This document shows positions 30,501-41,835 of a stretch of DNA of 64,000 nt, one piece after another (the first letter of the stretch is position 1; the number at the start of each line of letters is the position of its first letter). Location of the stretch: NCBI RefSeq assembly GCF_019649055.1, contig NW_026570279.1, positions 1 through 64,000 of the forward strand, in the 5' to 3' direction. The stretch is from Paramacrobiotus metropolitanus (lineage: Eukaryota; Tardigrada; Eutardigrada; Parachela; Macrobiotidae). The notes under the pieces were generated by a model. It was not told the DNA's origin, ran no database searches, and saw nothing but the letters and a program-made list of their open reading frames with translations. The position numbers and the translations under genes are program-made.

Positions 30501-30682
30501 GCAAACGTAGGCATAATTATCTTCTGGCTTATCCACACTCCATTTTTTTGTGGAACTCAGTGTAACTAGAACAGGCGGGTCGCGGTATAATCTTTTTTCT
30601 TGTTTTGATCTTTTTCGCGTCAACTTTCAAAGCCAGGGTTCAAGCAGATTGTGTAATATGTAAATAATTACCTTCAACCACT
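27505..30682. other. Intergenic stretch; nothing coding seen except a foldback element
   Basis: Apart from the repeat at 28549-29193, open frames are short and without motifs. The 5' part next to 27505 should contain the promoter of the cyclase gene, but I see no clear core element. Confidence 0.5.
28549..29193. mobile_element. Foldback transposon, copy 2, right end truncated
   Basis: The left end GGGAAATGGCCCGGTACATG follows GTAA (a changed TTAA). The arms carry CTTTCGCTTTCGCGCACTCC and, at 29158-29180, its mirror GGAGTGCGCGAAAGCGAAAG; the centre near 28885 is A/T-rich. The mirror of the last 50 or so bases is missing on the right. Confidence 0.75.
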
Positions 30683-31476
30683 ATGCGGAATTATCACGCT
30701 CCTTCGCCGTTGTGGAACAGTATTGTCACCCAGCCTGAGCTGACTGTTTGGATCAGTGCACAATTTTTAATCGGCATTGCCGGTGCCATAATGATCGTCT
30801 TTCTAATGATGGCCATGTCACGTTTGCGAAAAATCGGCACATTCTCCGGTTGGCTAATTCTGCACTCATTGGCTCTCGATCTTATCTTTTGCGTAATAGC
30901 TAACCCAGTCATCAACGTCCCAATCTATCCCACCCAGTTAAGTATAGAGTTTCCCTACCACTGCGTTTCAGCCAGTTTTCTATTGGTAGTACTTATTCAT
31001 GCCAGAAACTGGACAGGGGTGACACTGTCCTTAACCGCTTCCTCGCCATTGCCGCGCCGTTTTGGTATAAAAAACTGCAGTCAAAGTGGCACGTCATGAT
31101 CATTCCGGTGTTAATTTGGCTCATTGCCATTGGCTGTAATATCCCACCTCTATTTTCTGCGGGATTGACACACGGCCATTTGCAGTCGGGCGGCTGCGGA
31201 TGGGTGCGTAAAGATGGCGCCACAGTCTCGCTTCTGGGGACCATCGGCACGTATTTGCCCATTGGGATAATGTGTTTGGTGTACGTCAGCCTGTTCGTCG
31301 TTGTGGAGTGGATGAACATCTCCAACCGACGGCACAGTTTGACGGGCGGTGATCTTCCTCAGAATCGCATGCTGCGACGCCGTCTGCATACAGCCGAAGT
31401 GTTATGCTTGTCGTTCATTTGGTACTGCGCATGCACACTGCCACCGGCTATTTTGGCAATGTTTTATGCCGAGTAG
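30683..31476 (+). CDS. Class A-like GPCR, intronless stretch TM1-TM6, broken once
   Basis: Two frames join into one receptor. The first has TM1 (AQFLIGIAGAIMIVFLMMAM), TM2 (GWLILHSLALDLIFCVIANP) and the start of TM3 (ASFLLVVLIHARNW). The second, open back to about 31020, continues TVLNRFLAIAAPFWYKKL (the DRY position reads NRF), TM4 (IIPVLIWLIAIGCNIPP), TM5 (YLPIGIMCLVYVSLFVVVEW) and TM6 (VLCLSFIWYCACTLPPAILA). The switch lies at a GGGG run, 31016-31019; one extra G would restore the frame. It stops just after TM6 with no TM7. Either a donor near 31474 leads to another exon I cannot find, or the gene is truncated. The ligand is unknown. Confidence 0.75.
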
Positions 31477-32722
31477 TGGAGCAAAGAAGTTCGCTGGTTA
31501 CTGTGCGCGAAAACCGCCCAGGTGCTAGCTTATGCTTCCAGTCCGGTAAGCCACAATATAATTTGATCTCACACGTGATTGTTAAGGCAAGTAGCCCGGT
31601 ACTTGGTACTACTGTCACATATTCGTACAGACAGAGCACAGACACAGCACCAGAGTACAATTGTTCACTTAGACTTATGCCACGGCCACATTTCAAGTGC
31701 TATGGCATCGCATAGCGAAGACCAAAAGTGCTAATAAGTGTGAACGCAAAATGTCCCAACTTGTAAGGGAGCCTTCGCATCGGTCAAAAAGTGTAAGCGA
31801 CTTCCGACTTTTTTCTTAAATCAAGTGCGTAGAGCGCCTTCGCACATTTTTGGTGGGTTGGGGATTTTCTTCCTCCCTGGCATTTGTGCGCAGGAATTGA
31901 CCAGTACCGAGAAACCGGATGTGATTGTGGTTATTTCCTAAAACATTCATATGTGATAATTTTAAGTTTACAAATTATCTTGTGCTGTATGACTTTTGGG
32001 CTCAATATGGTTTTGACTTTTGGGCCATAGTAGCCGGGATCGATAAAAGTATGTATACGTATGTGCTCGTAGCCTCGTATAGTTTCTTTTGATTTTTTCG
32101 TACTGTTTTTTTTGCTTTAGGTTTTTTTCTTTGGGATCAACGGTCAGTACAGAAACATGTTCACGACTATGTGCTTCAATGGATCCACTCGTGCTCATTA
32201 TCAACGCAGGTGCCATCGTAGGAGCGACAGGACAATGTCGGAAAATGTTGAGCTGAGACCGCTCGGCAGCAGGTGAGAGGAATTTCTACGGTGGGATTTT
32301 GTTGGACTCAACCTAATGTTTTGAAAATGGGCGTCAGATGCATTTGCTCACCAATGTCACCGACTAACCACTTTGTACTTTTTGCACCAGCTACGCAGTA
32401 CACCTACTACCCTTTACAAAATCGACCCACTTCTTTGCCACCGTTTTTACTTATTCTTCTGTTTCCCACGCGTGTTATGCCTGAATCGATGGTGTAATCT
32501 TAATTCTCCCATATTTAAGTTTTTCGAGCAAATGCGACAAACGGTCTTTCTAAGTTCATATAGGCAGTGTAATTTATTACCGTATTTAAACGAGTTGTGG
32601 CCGTATTCGGTCCGTATTCACAATTCACAACGCGTACAAAGGTTTCGTATATTTTTATTGGGCAAAAGCCATCAAAATAATAAAAAGTGCATACGCAGAA
32701 TACTACGCAAAATGATTCACAT
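31477..32722. other. No gene seen
   Basis: AT-rich. GCCCGGTACTTGGTAC near 31599 resembles the ends of the foldback family, perhaps a decayed copy. I looked for a TM7 exon of the preceding GPCR and did not find a convincing NPxxY. Confidence 0.4.
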
Positions 32723-33523
32723 TTAAACATTAAAAAAACAACCAAAATCGTTAGCGCTGTCAGTCATTTTAGAACGCATACCCAAAGTGCCCAAAACAGC
32801 AGCGGCATTTCCTTTTACAACAGCTAGGCTAAATCTCTGCTTTAAAAATGCGGTAGAGCGTGGCTCCCCTGTCGCATCGCGAATCCTTCTGCCAACGAAA
32901 CGAATAAGCTCCGAAAATGCCGGACCAAAAGTTCCAAAGGTCTCGACCGCCAGGGGATAAAGAAGATATCCCATTCTTTCCACAAAGGCGTATTTACGAC
33001 GTTTATGGTCTTCGGCCATGAGAGCAACACTGCCGGATGCACTCGCGCTTGCCCGCACATGCGATAAGGCTACTGTATCCCAACATGTAGCGTCCCAAAC
33101 GAGCGCTTTGCCGTCACGTACAGGAACGAGAGTCATGCCGTCTGGTCGTGTATTGTTTATACCGGACAGTCCCAGTGGCTCGCTTTGGCATGGATAACCA
33201 GCAAGTTCCAAGGCCCGCTTTGTTATCTCGTTGAGTTCCACATGTCTAGACCATCTTCCTCGGCTGCTGGAAAAGGTTTCGTTGAATGTATTACCTGGAC
33301 AACATGTAATACGCAGTGACGCACTGAACATGGGCAGAATATGGGAGGCATACGCGCGGTACTGGGCGAACAGTAAAACACTGCACGAATTTTGTTCTCC
33401 CTGTGTTCCCGCCGTTTTCTCCGTTACCTCACTATTATGACTACGGGATTCCTGGAATGTATACCATAATCTCACATATTTCACTCGTATCAGGCACTCC
33501 CCACACGACTGCAAACTTCCCAC
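32723..33523 (-). pseudogene. Retroelement-type RPDG/WDAT domain, copy 1
   Basis: The end reads SSRGRWSRHVELNEITKRAL, ELAGYPCQSEPLGLSGINN, TRPDGMTLVPVRDGKALVWD, ATCWDTVALSHVRAS, YLLYPLAVETFGTFGPAFSE, FLKQRFSLAVVKGNAAAVLG. I know this pattern (RPDG, WDAT-DT, VETLG-WG, R-S-A-QRGNA) from the C-terminal regions of invertebrate reverse-transcriptase-like open frames. The conserved D and WD residues suggest a nuclease-like fold, which is inference. The Zn-ribbon normally placed before SSRGR is replaced by unrelated sequence. No RT domain lies next to it. A second, diverged copy is at 38425. The first codon is not ATG. Confidence 0.7.
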
Positions 33524-35430
33524 TGTTGCAGTTTAAAACCTGAGGACATGCTATGAATTCGTGCAAAATATGTTCGGGTACGAGTTATGTACGACGGTCA
33601 AGCCTTACACAAAGACCGTGGTCAAACATACTCTTGAAAGAAAATAATGGAGAATATACCGTAAACGCAGGTCAACAAAAGGTGGAGTACACAGGAGCAC
33701 GTTGAACGGTGACACAAAGGGGATCGATTTTATAGAATTATGCTAAATTGGCCGGAAGGGCCGCTTTGCAGTTCCAGATAAATGTTGTGACACATTTCTG
33801 GCCAGTTTAAACCAAATGGCACATTCTGAACTGGTGAGCCGATGACGCTGATGGTATAACGCACTTCCGTTGACTATTCGCACTTTCCACAATAATAGCT
33901 GACCCACCGAATTGAACAGTGCTCAATGGTATTGTTCAACTACACCGCCACACCCAGGTTGCTAATAACCGCTGACGAAAAATCTTTTCCTCTCTCTCAA
34001 CAATCACCCATGCAATCTGTAGTCCCGTACCGCATCTTTGACACCAGTACGGTCCGGATGTTTGTCAGTTGTCTGTAGAAATCCTGCCCAGTATATCAAT
34101 GCAGCGCCATTTTATTACCTGTCCTGTGTAACTGCAGCTCACTAATTACTTACGTACTGTACTCCAAAGAAAGAAGAATGCTCGTACGTATTCTAGCAAC
34201 TAGCAAACTATTTTTTGTTAAACTACAGTACGAGGTAGTATCTGGCAGTATGCCCGTGGTAACAGATCAGCCATTGTAATAGCCCTAAGGCATCCATGGT
34301 AACAAGGTTTTGAGAGACCACTAGCCACCGGATTTTTAAGATAGCAAAAGGGCACTAGTCTCCCAACACCCAGAAATTTAAGAGGATTTTAAACTATTTT
34401 AAGCAGGAAAATTGGATTAGTAGGAGCTGAGTTCACGCGCGACAATGAGGAGTGCCGGAGTACCTGCATGAGATGTTTGGTAAGTATTCATACGACCAGT
34501 TTACGTTATCTACATCCGTACTCGATCCCGGTGCGCGCATTTGTAAGTACTTTTTGTTATCGTAACCCTCTTTTTTATTGTATTTGGGTTTACGTTTGCT
34601 AAAAATTAGAACGGTTTATCGAAGAGATTTCGCCTTTCACAAAAAGGAAAGTTATAATTTAGTGGAGGAGAGTCAGTAATAGTGGACAGTGATCATTTTT
34701 TAAACCTGTTATGGTGCAAAATTGAGATCATAAATATTTATTATTATAATTATGGATCGGGATTTGTTGTAGCAATTGGCAAAACAATAAGCGTTGATCA
34801 GATAGTTTGCTTCGTTTTGTTGGGATTGGTTAGGTAATCGATAGCCGTTTTACGTGGTCGGTAGAACTTCAGAAACTACCACCGTGTTTTTCGGGCGGAT
34901 ATTGTTGAATGTTGTTAATCAAATTGCTGTGTTGCACTGGATTTGGTTGTTAGTTGTAATTACCTGTACTAAAATGTGAATGAGGCGTACCATCGATAAC
35001 AACCGTAGGACACCCAAACTGTATCACCACCATAGTTACCACGACGCTGCGCTACCGCTGCCAATTACCACGGTCGTACTGCGGTTCGTTTTAACCACCA
35101 TGTTACTAACAGCGGAAGCGAAGAAACCCCGAGTGTCGCTTCAACAAAGCAAGTAACCGTCGTTTCTTCGCCGTACGATGGTCGTTTGCAACAGTCGTAA
35201 TACCGTATTAACATGGTTCGATTTTGGCGTTGGGAAGAGTCTGAATATTTGTTCGAGAAGAGTTTGTTGTCCTTTTTCGTTTTATCTGGGGTTGTTAATT
35301 CCCGGTTTTGCACTCGTATTGTTTTTTGGTTGGATAGATGGCATAATGTTGGTTTCGACAATACGGAATAATAGGTCTAAGCCCGTTGTTTGATAAGTAT
35401 AGATTCTTCTATGGATCCTATAATCCATAA
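33524..35430. other. No gene seen
   Basis: There are no supported exons, and open frames are short. Some small direct and inverted words (for example ACGGTCGTACTGCGG near 35068) are present without clear structure. Confidence 0.5.
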
Positions 35431-35444
35431 ATTTCGAAGGCACT

Positions 35445-36460
35445 TTACGTGGGATACGGCAGTATAAAACTGACCAGTTTCGAAACAGGGTTTTCGGACA
35501 TCCACAACGGCTTGACTGAGGGTTTGACCTTGGATCTTATGTATTGTAACAGACTCACAGCATACGCTAGTCGAAACGAAAATTGTTTTCTGTATCCAGT
35601 CACTTTTCCAAATATTTTGTACGTATTTTTAAATCTAAAGTAAAGAATCTTTCCCAATTTAAGCTTTCCCAATGTAAAAAATCTTTCCCAATTTGTATAG
35701 ATTTTACAATAATAATTGTGGTATTATGGTCAGCAACTCCTGCAACTGTGCCATTGTGCCGTCCGGTAGTCACGTCGATATTTTCGGAGTAGCATCACCA
35801 TGCGCCACGTTTCATTCTTAAAACATCAGGAAAGCGATCATGGCACTACACTACATGGAACTATATAGTTCATTTTTTGACCTGGTATAACTCCATGGTA
35901 CTGCTCGCATCATCCATCTGCCGTTTCTATGTGTGGGCAGATTATTAGTACAGAATTACGAGGGTCAGTTATAATGTTATCGGGTGTTGCGGATCTGGCT
36001 TTTCAGGAATTTGGAACGGCATCAGGGCAGCTGACATATATGAGATGGTTCAAGAAGGTCTAAAACCCCGCATCGCTTTATCTGTGAATCGTTGTAACCC
36101 GGAATTTTAGCCAATGTTTTCCCAGAAAAAAATGGAATGGTTTTGTCTGTCTACGCGACTGGTGGCATTTGTGCTGGTCACCTAACAGAAATGCAGAATC
36201 ATCTTCAAACAGCTTGAAACGTGGATTCTCTTGGTAACTTTTTGTTATACGCTGCTTAAGGAAATGAAGACTTCCTGTGTAGCCATACTCATTTCGTCAA
36301 TATTAATGACGTCGAGAAGATGGGCTCTCCAGTATTCAATAGGATCTCGTTCTGTTTTGGGCAGGTTATCAATGCCGATTCCAAAATGATGATGTTCTCT
36401 GCCCGATTCCAGTCCAACATGCTGCCTGTGTACAAAGAGCAAGGTTACCCGCACGTCTTT
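35445..36460 (-). pseudogene. Decayed PIF1-type helicase of a Helitron-like element
   Basis: Reading right to left: HHHFGIGIDNLPKTERDPIE, YWRAHLLDVINIDEMSMATQ (Walker B, DEMSM), then after a broken stretch NIDVTTGRHNGTVAGVADHN (the 'RN-D-GL-NGT' motif), YRKQFSFRLAYAV, and in another frame TIHKIQGQTLSQAVVDVRKP and FETGQFYTAVSHVK (helicase motifs V/VI). The order and motifs are those of PIF1 helicases carried by Helitrons. Several frame changes and stops show it is dead. Its N-terminal Walker A region is lost. It abuts the truncated GPCR at 36659. Confidence 0.75.
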
Positions 36461-36658
36461 ACCAAAGAATCGCTTCCTGTATTATTTACTTGAGGCGCTG
36501 GTTTTATTTGGGGCACATGCGGTTAGTGAGAAGTGAAACAATTATTCATTACATTTACATTTTCACGAAGTATAACAATACAGACCACAAAGGTTACGAG
36601 AGTATATTGGTTTTGCACATAGTGCAAGACGTAACTTGTCTTACCGTTAGCAAGAACT

Positions 36659-37267
36659 TCAGAAATGAAGCACAACTTGTACAACTCTAAAAATAATAAA
36701 CCAATACGAACCATAAAATAGTCGGCAGTGAGGATTCAGTTCAGGTTGGTAATAATTCACCACTTCAACAATAAATCCCGCCAGGCCCAACGTGTGCGAC
36801 CAACAGAAAGCTATAAAACACATCCACGCCGCCACTACCTTGTTATGCCGGCTGCGATACGATATTGGTTGCTGGATAGCCCACCAGCAGTTTATCGCAA
36901 TCAGGACGTGTAGTGAAACGGTTGCAGCATTAAATACTTTACTGATGTACAAACTGAAGATGCATAGCGAACTTCCCAGTGTCCAGTTTCCCTTCCAGTC
37001 CCGAAGAATGGAGAGTGGCCAGGTGGTGAATAAAAATGCCACATTGGCAATATACAAGGCTAACAAGTACGTTGTAAAAGGTGAAATGTGCTTCGGACGG
37101 ATGTTGTGATAAATGACGACACCGGCGTTCAGCCCGACGGATGCAGCGGTCAAAACCAACTTCACCCAGTTGGTTGCGGTCGACTGAAGAGTGCTTGCGG
37201 GCTGACGGCTGAGAAAGGGCATTGATAAATTACTCAAAGAGTTAGCAGTGATGTTAAGGAATTTCAT
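36659..37267 (-). pseudogene. GPCR fragment, TM1-TM5, truncated
   Basis: From ATG 37267: an N-terminus with NIT and NLS glycosylation sites, TM1 (VKLVLTAASVGLNAGVVIY), TM2 (TTYLLALYIANVAFLFTTWP), TM3 (CIFSLYISKVFNAATVSLHV then LIAINCWWAIQQP, where NCW replaces DRY), TM4 (VVAAWMCFIAFCWSHTLGLA) and part of TM5 (YWFIIFRVVQVVLHF). It stops there. The sequence beyond belongs to the PIF1 helicase remnant, so insertion or deletion removed TM6-TM7. An exon donor could exist near 36641 but no continuation was found. Confidence 0.65.
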
Positions 37268-38424
37268 CCTTTTTATATCCTTATTTGAATAGGTCGGAAG
37301 AAGGAGTTATGAAAAACTTTCTTCGACAGCAGTTAATGGCCCTTAGAAGCGTGAAAACCCGTACATAAGGTAAAATCAGCCGGCACTGGCAGTTGGGTTT
37401 CAGCATGATTGCCGTATATCGTACATCCTAAAGACAAACGCGCTTAACAGGGACATTTATACTTATATGTGTTCACTGAAATTTGCAGCAGAAACTGGAC
37501 ATCAGGATTGGCTCTTTTTCGTATTGTACGTTTATAAACACGATTAAGTAACTGCTGTGTTGATCGCCTATTGCCAACTTCCAACCGTACATTATAAATA
37601 TGCCATTTCCGGTAGACTTGAACGGAAGCTGCCTGCATATACATTCCTGTTCTCACGGCTTCCTGGGTTGGCGGGCTTCCTGTCTCCGTAGCTTGTAATG
37701 CAAACACGGGTGTCTGATTTCATCGGATTTGACCTATGTGGATGCCGTGACAAATTCTCTTTGAGCTTCGCGTTTTATTAATTTTATTAGCAAGCAGCAC
37801 AAACACGTTAAATGTGTTTCTGTTATTACTCTTTTTCCGTGGAAAGTGCCAGTGGGTTAATTATTCAGTGCAGCGAAAAGGGATTGCCATCGAGGTCAAC
37901 AAAATAATCGGCAAGCGATAAAAGGTGGCAGTTGTCACAAACCAGGAGTGCTCGCGGAAGATTATTTTGGAACGCCAGCAAAACAAGAACTGAACCGGAA
38001 TGACTCCGAAAAAGGCGGAAACTGTTTGGCTGTCATAAAGCAACCATGACGGCGTATTTGTCGACAGCAATCCATTTGGATCGAAAATTTTCTTAGTTTT
38101 CTCAGATTTGTTTTAAGTTCTCTAGGTTTTCTTTAGTTGAAAATTCAGTAAAGATGATGGCACTGGCAGTGGCTACGGACCTGTGGTAATGTTACGATAC
38201 TCTGTACATGAATAACATGACAGTACCGGATTGTAGTTTTTCCAATTTTAGTTAATAGAGATTTCTTAGTTTTTTAGGACCCATGAATCATTTAAAAGTA
38301 AAAAAAGATCAAAGCTCCGCTAACGTAAAGTTGAACTCCTACGTTTGTTTTATTGGGCAAAGGCCATCAATGTTACAAAAAGTGCATTCGCGTAATACTA
38401 ATTAAAATGATACAAATTTAAACG
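37268..38424. other. No gene seen
   Basis: Short open frames on the minus strand (37444-37707 and 37861-38070) are not recognised and have no splice support. Palindromic TTAGTTTTCTCAG-like words occur near 38090-38280. Confidence 0.4.
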
Positions 38425-39110
38425 TTAAAAAAAACAGCCAAAATCATTATCGCCGTTAAGAATCATAGGACGCATATTCAAGGTGCCAAAAACAGCAGCA
38501 GCATTTCCTTTCACTACAGTTAGACTAAATCTCTGCTTCAAAAATGCAGTACAACGAGGTTCCCCTGTCACGTCGCGAATCTTTCTGCCAGCGAAACGAA
38601 TAAGCTCCATAAAATCAGATCCAAAATATGCCGAAGGTTTCGACTGCCAGGGGAAAAAACAGGTAACCCATCCTTTCAACGTAGGAATATTTACGGCGTT
38701 TACTGTCTTCGGCCAGATGTGCAACGCTACCGAATCCGCTCGCACTTTCCCGGACATGCGATGCGGCGACCATGTCCCAGCATGTAGCGTCCCATACCAG
38801 CGCCTTACCATCCCGTACCGGGACAAGGGTCATGCCGTCTGGCCGCGTGTTGTTTATGCCTGACAGTCCGAGTAGCTCGCTTTGACATGGATACCCCGCA
38901 TGTTCCAAAGCCCGCTTTCTTTCGGCATTTAGTTAGGTATGTCTAGACCATCTGCCTCTGCTGCTGGAACAGAAAAGACCGTGACGGTCGTTCGTTTCCA
39001 CATGGCTTCCGCAGTTCACGCAATCGTGCTCTTCTACTACTGGAAGTCCGAAACGAAGTGCCACGCCGATTCGTACTTCTTCATCCCGCAAAAATAATGC
39101 AGATTTGGTG
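38425..39110 (-). pseudogene. Retroelement-type RPDG/WDAT domain, copy 2, with Zn-ribbon
   Basis: Related to the copy at 32723, including the 3' flank (ATTGGGCAAA-GCCATCAA). This copy keeps the upstream part: LRDEEVRIGVALRFGLPVVE, then EHDCVNCGSHVETNDRHGLF and CSSSRGRWSRHT, a Zn-ribbon (CxxC...HGLxC). An in-frame TAA follows near 38935. The rest reads RPDGMTLVPVRDGKALVWDA and, after a frame change near 38630, LIRFAGRKIRDVTGEPRCTA and NAAAVFGTL. It is dead, but it shows the full domain layout of the family. Confidence 0.7.
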
Positions 39111-39198
39111 CAGGCAGCGCATCAGCCATGCGCCCGAGTCCCGTTGTAGCGCAGCTAACAATACCGCTCGAATCGTTTCGTCAGTAGCTCAGTAGCTA

Positions 39199-39286
39199 CA
39201 ATGGACTTCGTAAATGTGGTTACTCTTAAAGCCGATAGCGCTATGCATACGGGTGGCTATGTGTAACCACATTTATAAAGTCCACT
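39199..39286. repeat. Long hairpin TGGACTT-TAAATGTGGTTAC
   Basis: TGGACTTCGTAAATGTGGTT at the left is mirrored by AACCACATTTATAAAGTCCA at the right, separated by about 45 bp. It may be a tiny MITE. Confidence 0.7.
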
Positions 39287-39980
39287 GTACATGTACTGTT
39301 ACATTAACTTATACTGCGCTGTGCATTATAAGCATGATACTTGTATATTGAAACAAATCTGAACTGTGAAATATTGGTAGCTTACACTCTTAGAAAGCTT
39401 AGATCCTAGAAAACTTCCGGAAACCTTAGCAAGAATGAAAAACCTAAGAAATCTGTCAAATTTGAAATTAAGCTAATCCAACCAGGTTTAAATAACCAAA
39501 GAGTCGAATACAAACCTCCAAACCCAAGCAAACGAAACGGACGGAAACATGAAAACAAAACAAACTGCATGATAGCGGTACGGCAGCCGCTATCAGCTTT
39601 ATTACGATAATTAAGATCGACATCAGTGCCATTAAGTTTGCCAGCGCCGCTGCCGCTACCACCACCCAAACCATTATCCATAACTGGAACCACCTTTTTA
39701 GGTTTTCGGTAGCTTTTCGGATTTTGTGCCTTTTAGTTTTTTTAGTTTATTAGGTTTTTTTGGTTTCTTAAATGTGTAAGGCCATAGGCTTCTCAGGTTT
39801 CATCAGAAACTTAAAGTCGATTGTTTTTATGGGCAATGCGGTTTTTATATTTTTCAAGCGATATAACCGGGTCACATTAGCTACTCCAAATTTAACAAAT
39901 CTGACGTTTTTTGCAGAATAAGCGGAAGTTTTACCGTTTTTGGCAACTGCCACCTTTTATCGCTTGCCAGAACGCATTGT

Positions 39981-40015
39981 GGCAGATGCCACTGCCACTG
40001 GCAATTGCCAGTGGT
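39981..40015. repeat. Palindrome CCACTGGCAATTGCCAGTGG
   Basis: A perfect 20-bp palindrome within a CTGCCACTGCC-rich stretch. Confidence 0.7.
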
Positions 40016-40302
40016 ACCTTTTATCCCCTGCCAAAATATTCAAATGACAGTACAGTACTGCTGCCACGATTACAGAGTATATCGGCTAACGGCAGCATAC
40101 GCAACGCCGAATTTTTTTGCGGCAGGTTCATTTGAACCGTGACAGGTTCTTATATGCGGTATACGACTAGAATCAGTCGTAGCATGTATGAAACTGTAGT
40201 TTCGGTTTTTGGTCTTCGATATCCGTGTGTAAAAAAAAAAATTTTGGCGCCCGTAGAGTACGGAAGGGTCCGGCCGGTTGAAGGAAGCGGTGGGGCCTAA
40301 CA

Positions 40303-40340
40303 GTCATGTGACACGAGTCATGTGACATGAGTCATGTGAC
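40303..40340. promoter_or_regulatory. Three tandem CATGTGAC E-box (M-box-like) sites
   Basis: GTCATGTGAC occurs at 40303, 40317 and 40331, spaced exactly 14 bp, one and a half helical turns. TCATGTGA is the binding word of MiT/TFE and related bHLH factors. It may equally be a short microsatellite. No gene with a clear start lies directly downstream. Confidence 0.45.
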
Positions 40341-40410
40341 ATGAGTCGAGTAATGATGCGTGAAAGTTGTAGATGGCGTTGTTAGCTCGGCATCTTTTTT
40401 AGTTTACATT

Positions 40411-40615
40411 ATGTGCTCCTACATTATGTAGGAGCACATTGCAATGTGCTCGTACATTATGTAGTAAACATTGCATCGGTTCTTGGAGGAGAAAAACGGA
40501 ATTGTAGTATCCAAACAAACGTAATTCAATATGCTCCTGCAATGTGCTTCTACATATGTAGGAGCACATTGCAATATGCTCCTACATGCATAATGTAGGA
40601 GTACATTGCAGTAGC
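40411..40615. repeat. Cluster of TGTGCTCCTACAT palindromes
   Basis: ATGTGCTCCTACAT followed by ATGTAGGAGCACAT at 40411, then ATGTGCTCGTACAT, TGTGCTTCTACATATGTAGG and ATATGCTCCTACATGC with mirror copies up to 40615. These are direct and inverted copies of one word, able to form hairpins. Confidence 0.75.
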
Positions 40616-41339
40616 ATATTGTATGTGGAGGTTATAAGGGGTAGGAATATAAAGTGCTGAATAAGGAATTTAATAATATAGTAAATTATATTGAAGGTGA
40701 TATGTTTTACGAAAAGTGATAATGAAGAAAGGGTGTACTAATCCAGTGTAGGGAAGAAAGGTTCTACATTGAATTAGGGTGAAGGTAATGAGAGTTTTAC
40801 TGTAGTGTTACATGTAGACTTTGACCTGATGCTAGGCTCGCTACTTTTCCCTTGCCCAATGCCTGAATCACTTAGTATGTGCCGATTCTCATGAGATGCG
40901 CTTTCTGATTGTTAAGGGCGATATGTCCGTACATGCTGTTATCTGATATACCGTTCCACTTGTTGCTTTTATATACCGCTGTTTTTGTGCTTTTCCGACA
41001 GTTGCCTCGGACCACAGTCCGATTTCCTTCAATAACAATTCCTGACTCGCATTTGCCGTCTCGTTCGTTGCCGTTTAGGCATATTCCCGTAAACACCACA
41101 TATTAGACTACGAAACCGGCCGGTCTTACACCGCCGTGACCTTTTCCGTTTATTTCGCTCTGCCATAAATTATGTAACAGTAGTATGGTATAAATATATA
41201 CGACTTTCTGGTTGTTCGTATTTGAGTGTTTAATGAAGTGTTACAGGAAGTGAAGTGTGTTGCGGATTGTAGATGGTGATGGATTGTTGTGGAAAATTCA
41301 AGAAATTTCCAGAAAATTGAATGCTTAATGGAGCAGACT

Positions 41340-41835
41340 ATTAAGCTTTGCTCTGATAGTCTTGGTTGTGTAGGAACAGGTGGTTGTATATCGGAAGTGG
41401 GTTGGTAGGTACAATAAAAGGTTGTTCGAGAAAACGTATAGTTTAATTGGTTTGTTGACTGGATTTTTTGAGTTCGGTAGGTATATAAGAAGTTGAGGAA
41501 TCTTGTGTTGGAGTTATTATGGAGTGGACGAAGCATATGAAGTCAGCAAAATGTTTTTCTTGTTGGTTTTTTTTTGTGGCCGGTGTGGATTTGTGGATAC
41601 TTACTGATTCAGGTTGCTGTCTTTTGTTTGGCTTTGGTAAGTCTTTCTTGGTTGAGTATGATTGAGTAAGTTTTCTTTCATACATTATTTTCGCTTAAGA
41701 ATTCTTTTTTTAATAAAATAATGGAAGGTGGTTGTGATCGCAAGAAATGCATGCGCGAGTATATGCGTGATTATAGAAAGAAACGCAAAACAGAAACTGA
41801 TGGTAATTGTAGCAGGGAGGACAATGTAGAAAGTG
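41340..41835. repeat. Left copy of a 500-bp inverted duplication (partner 42695-43195)
   Basis: The reverse complement of this segment aligns with 42695-43195, with many small differences (for example ACATTTTGCTGACTTCATAT against ACATTTTCCTCATTGCATAT). The duplicated part includes the start codon region of the Helitron-like frame at 41721, so two 5' ends face each other. Confidence 0.8.
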
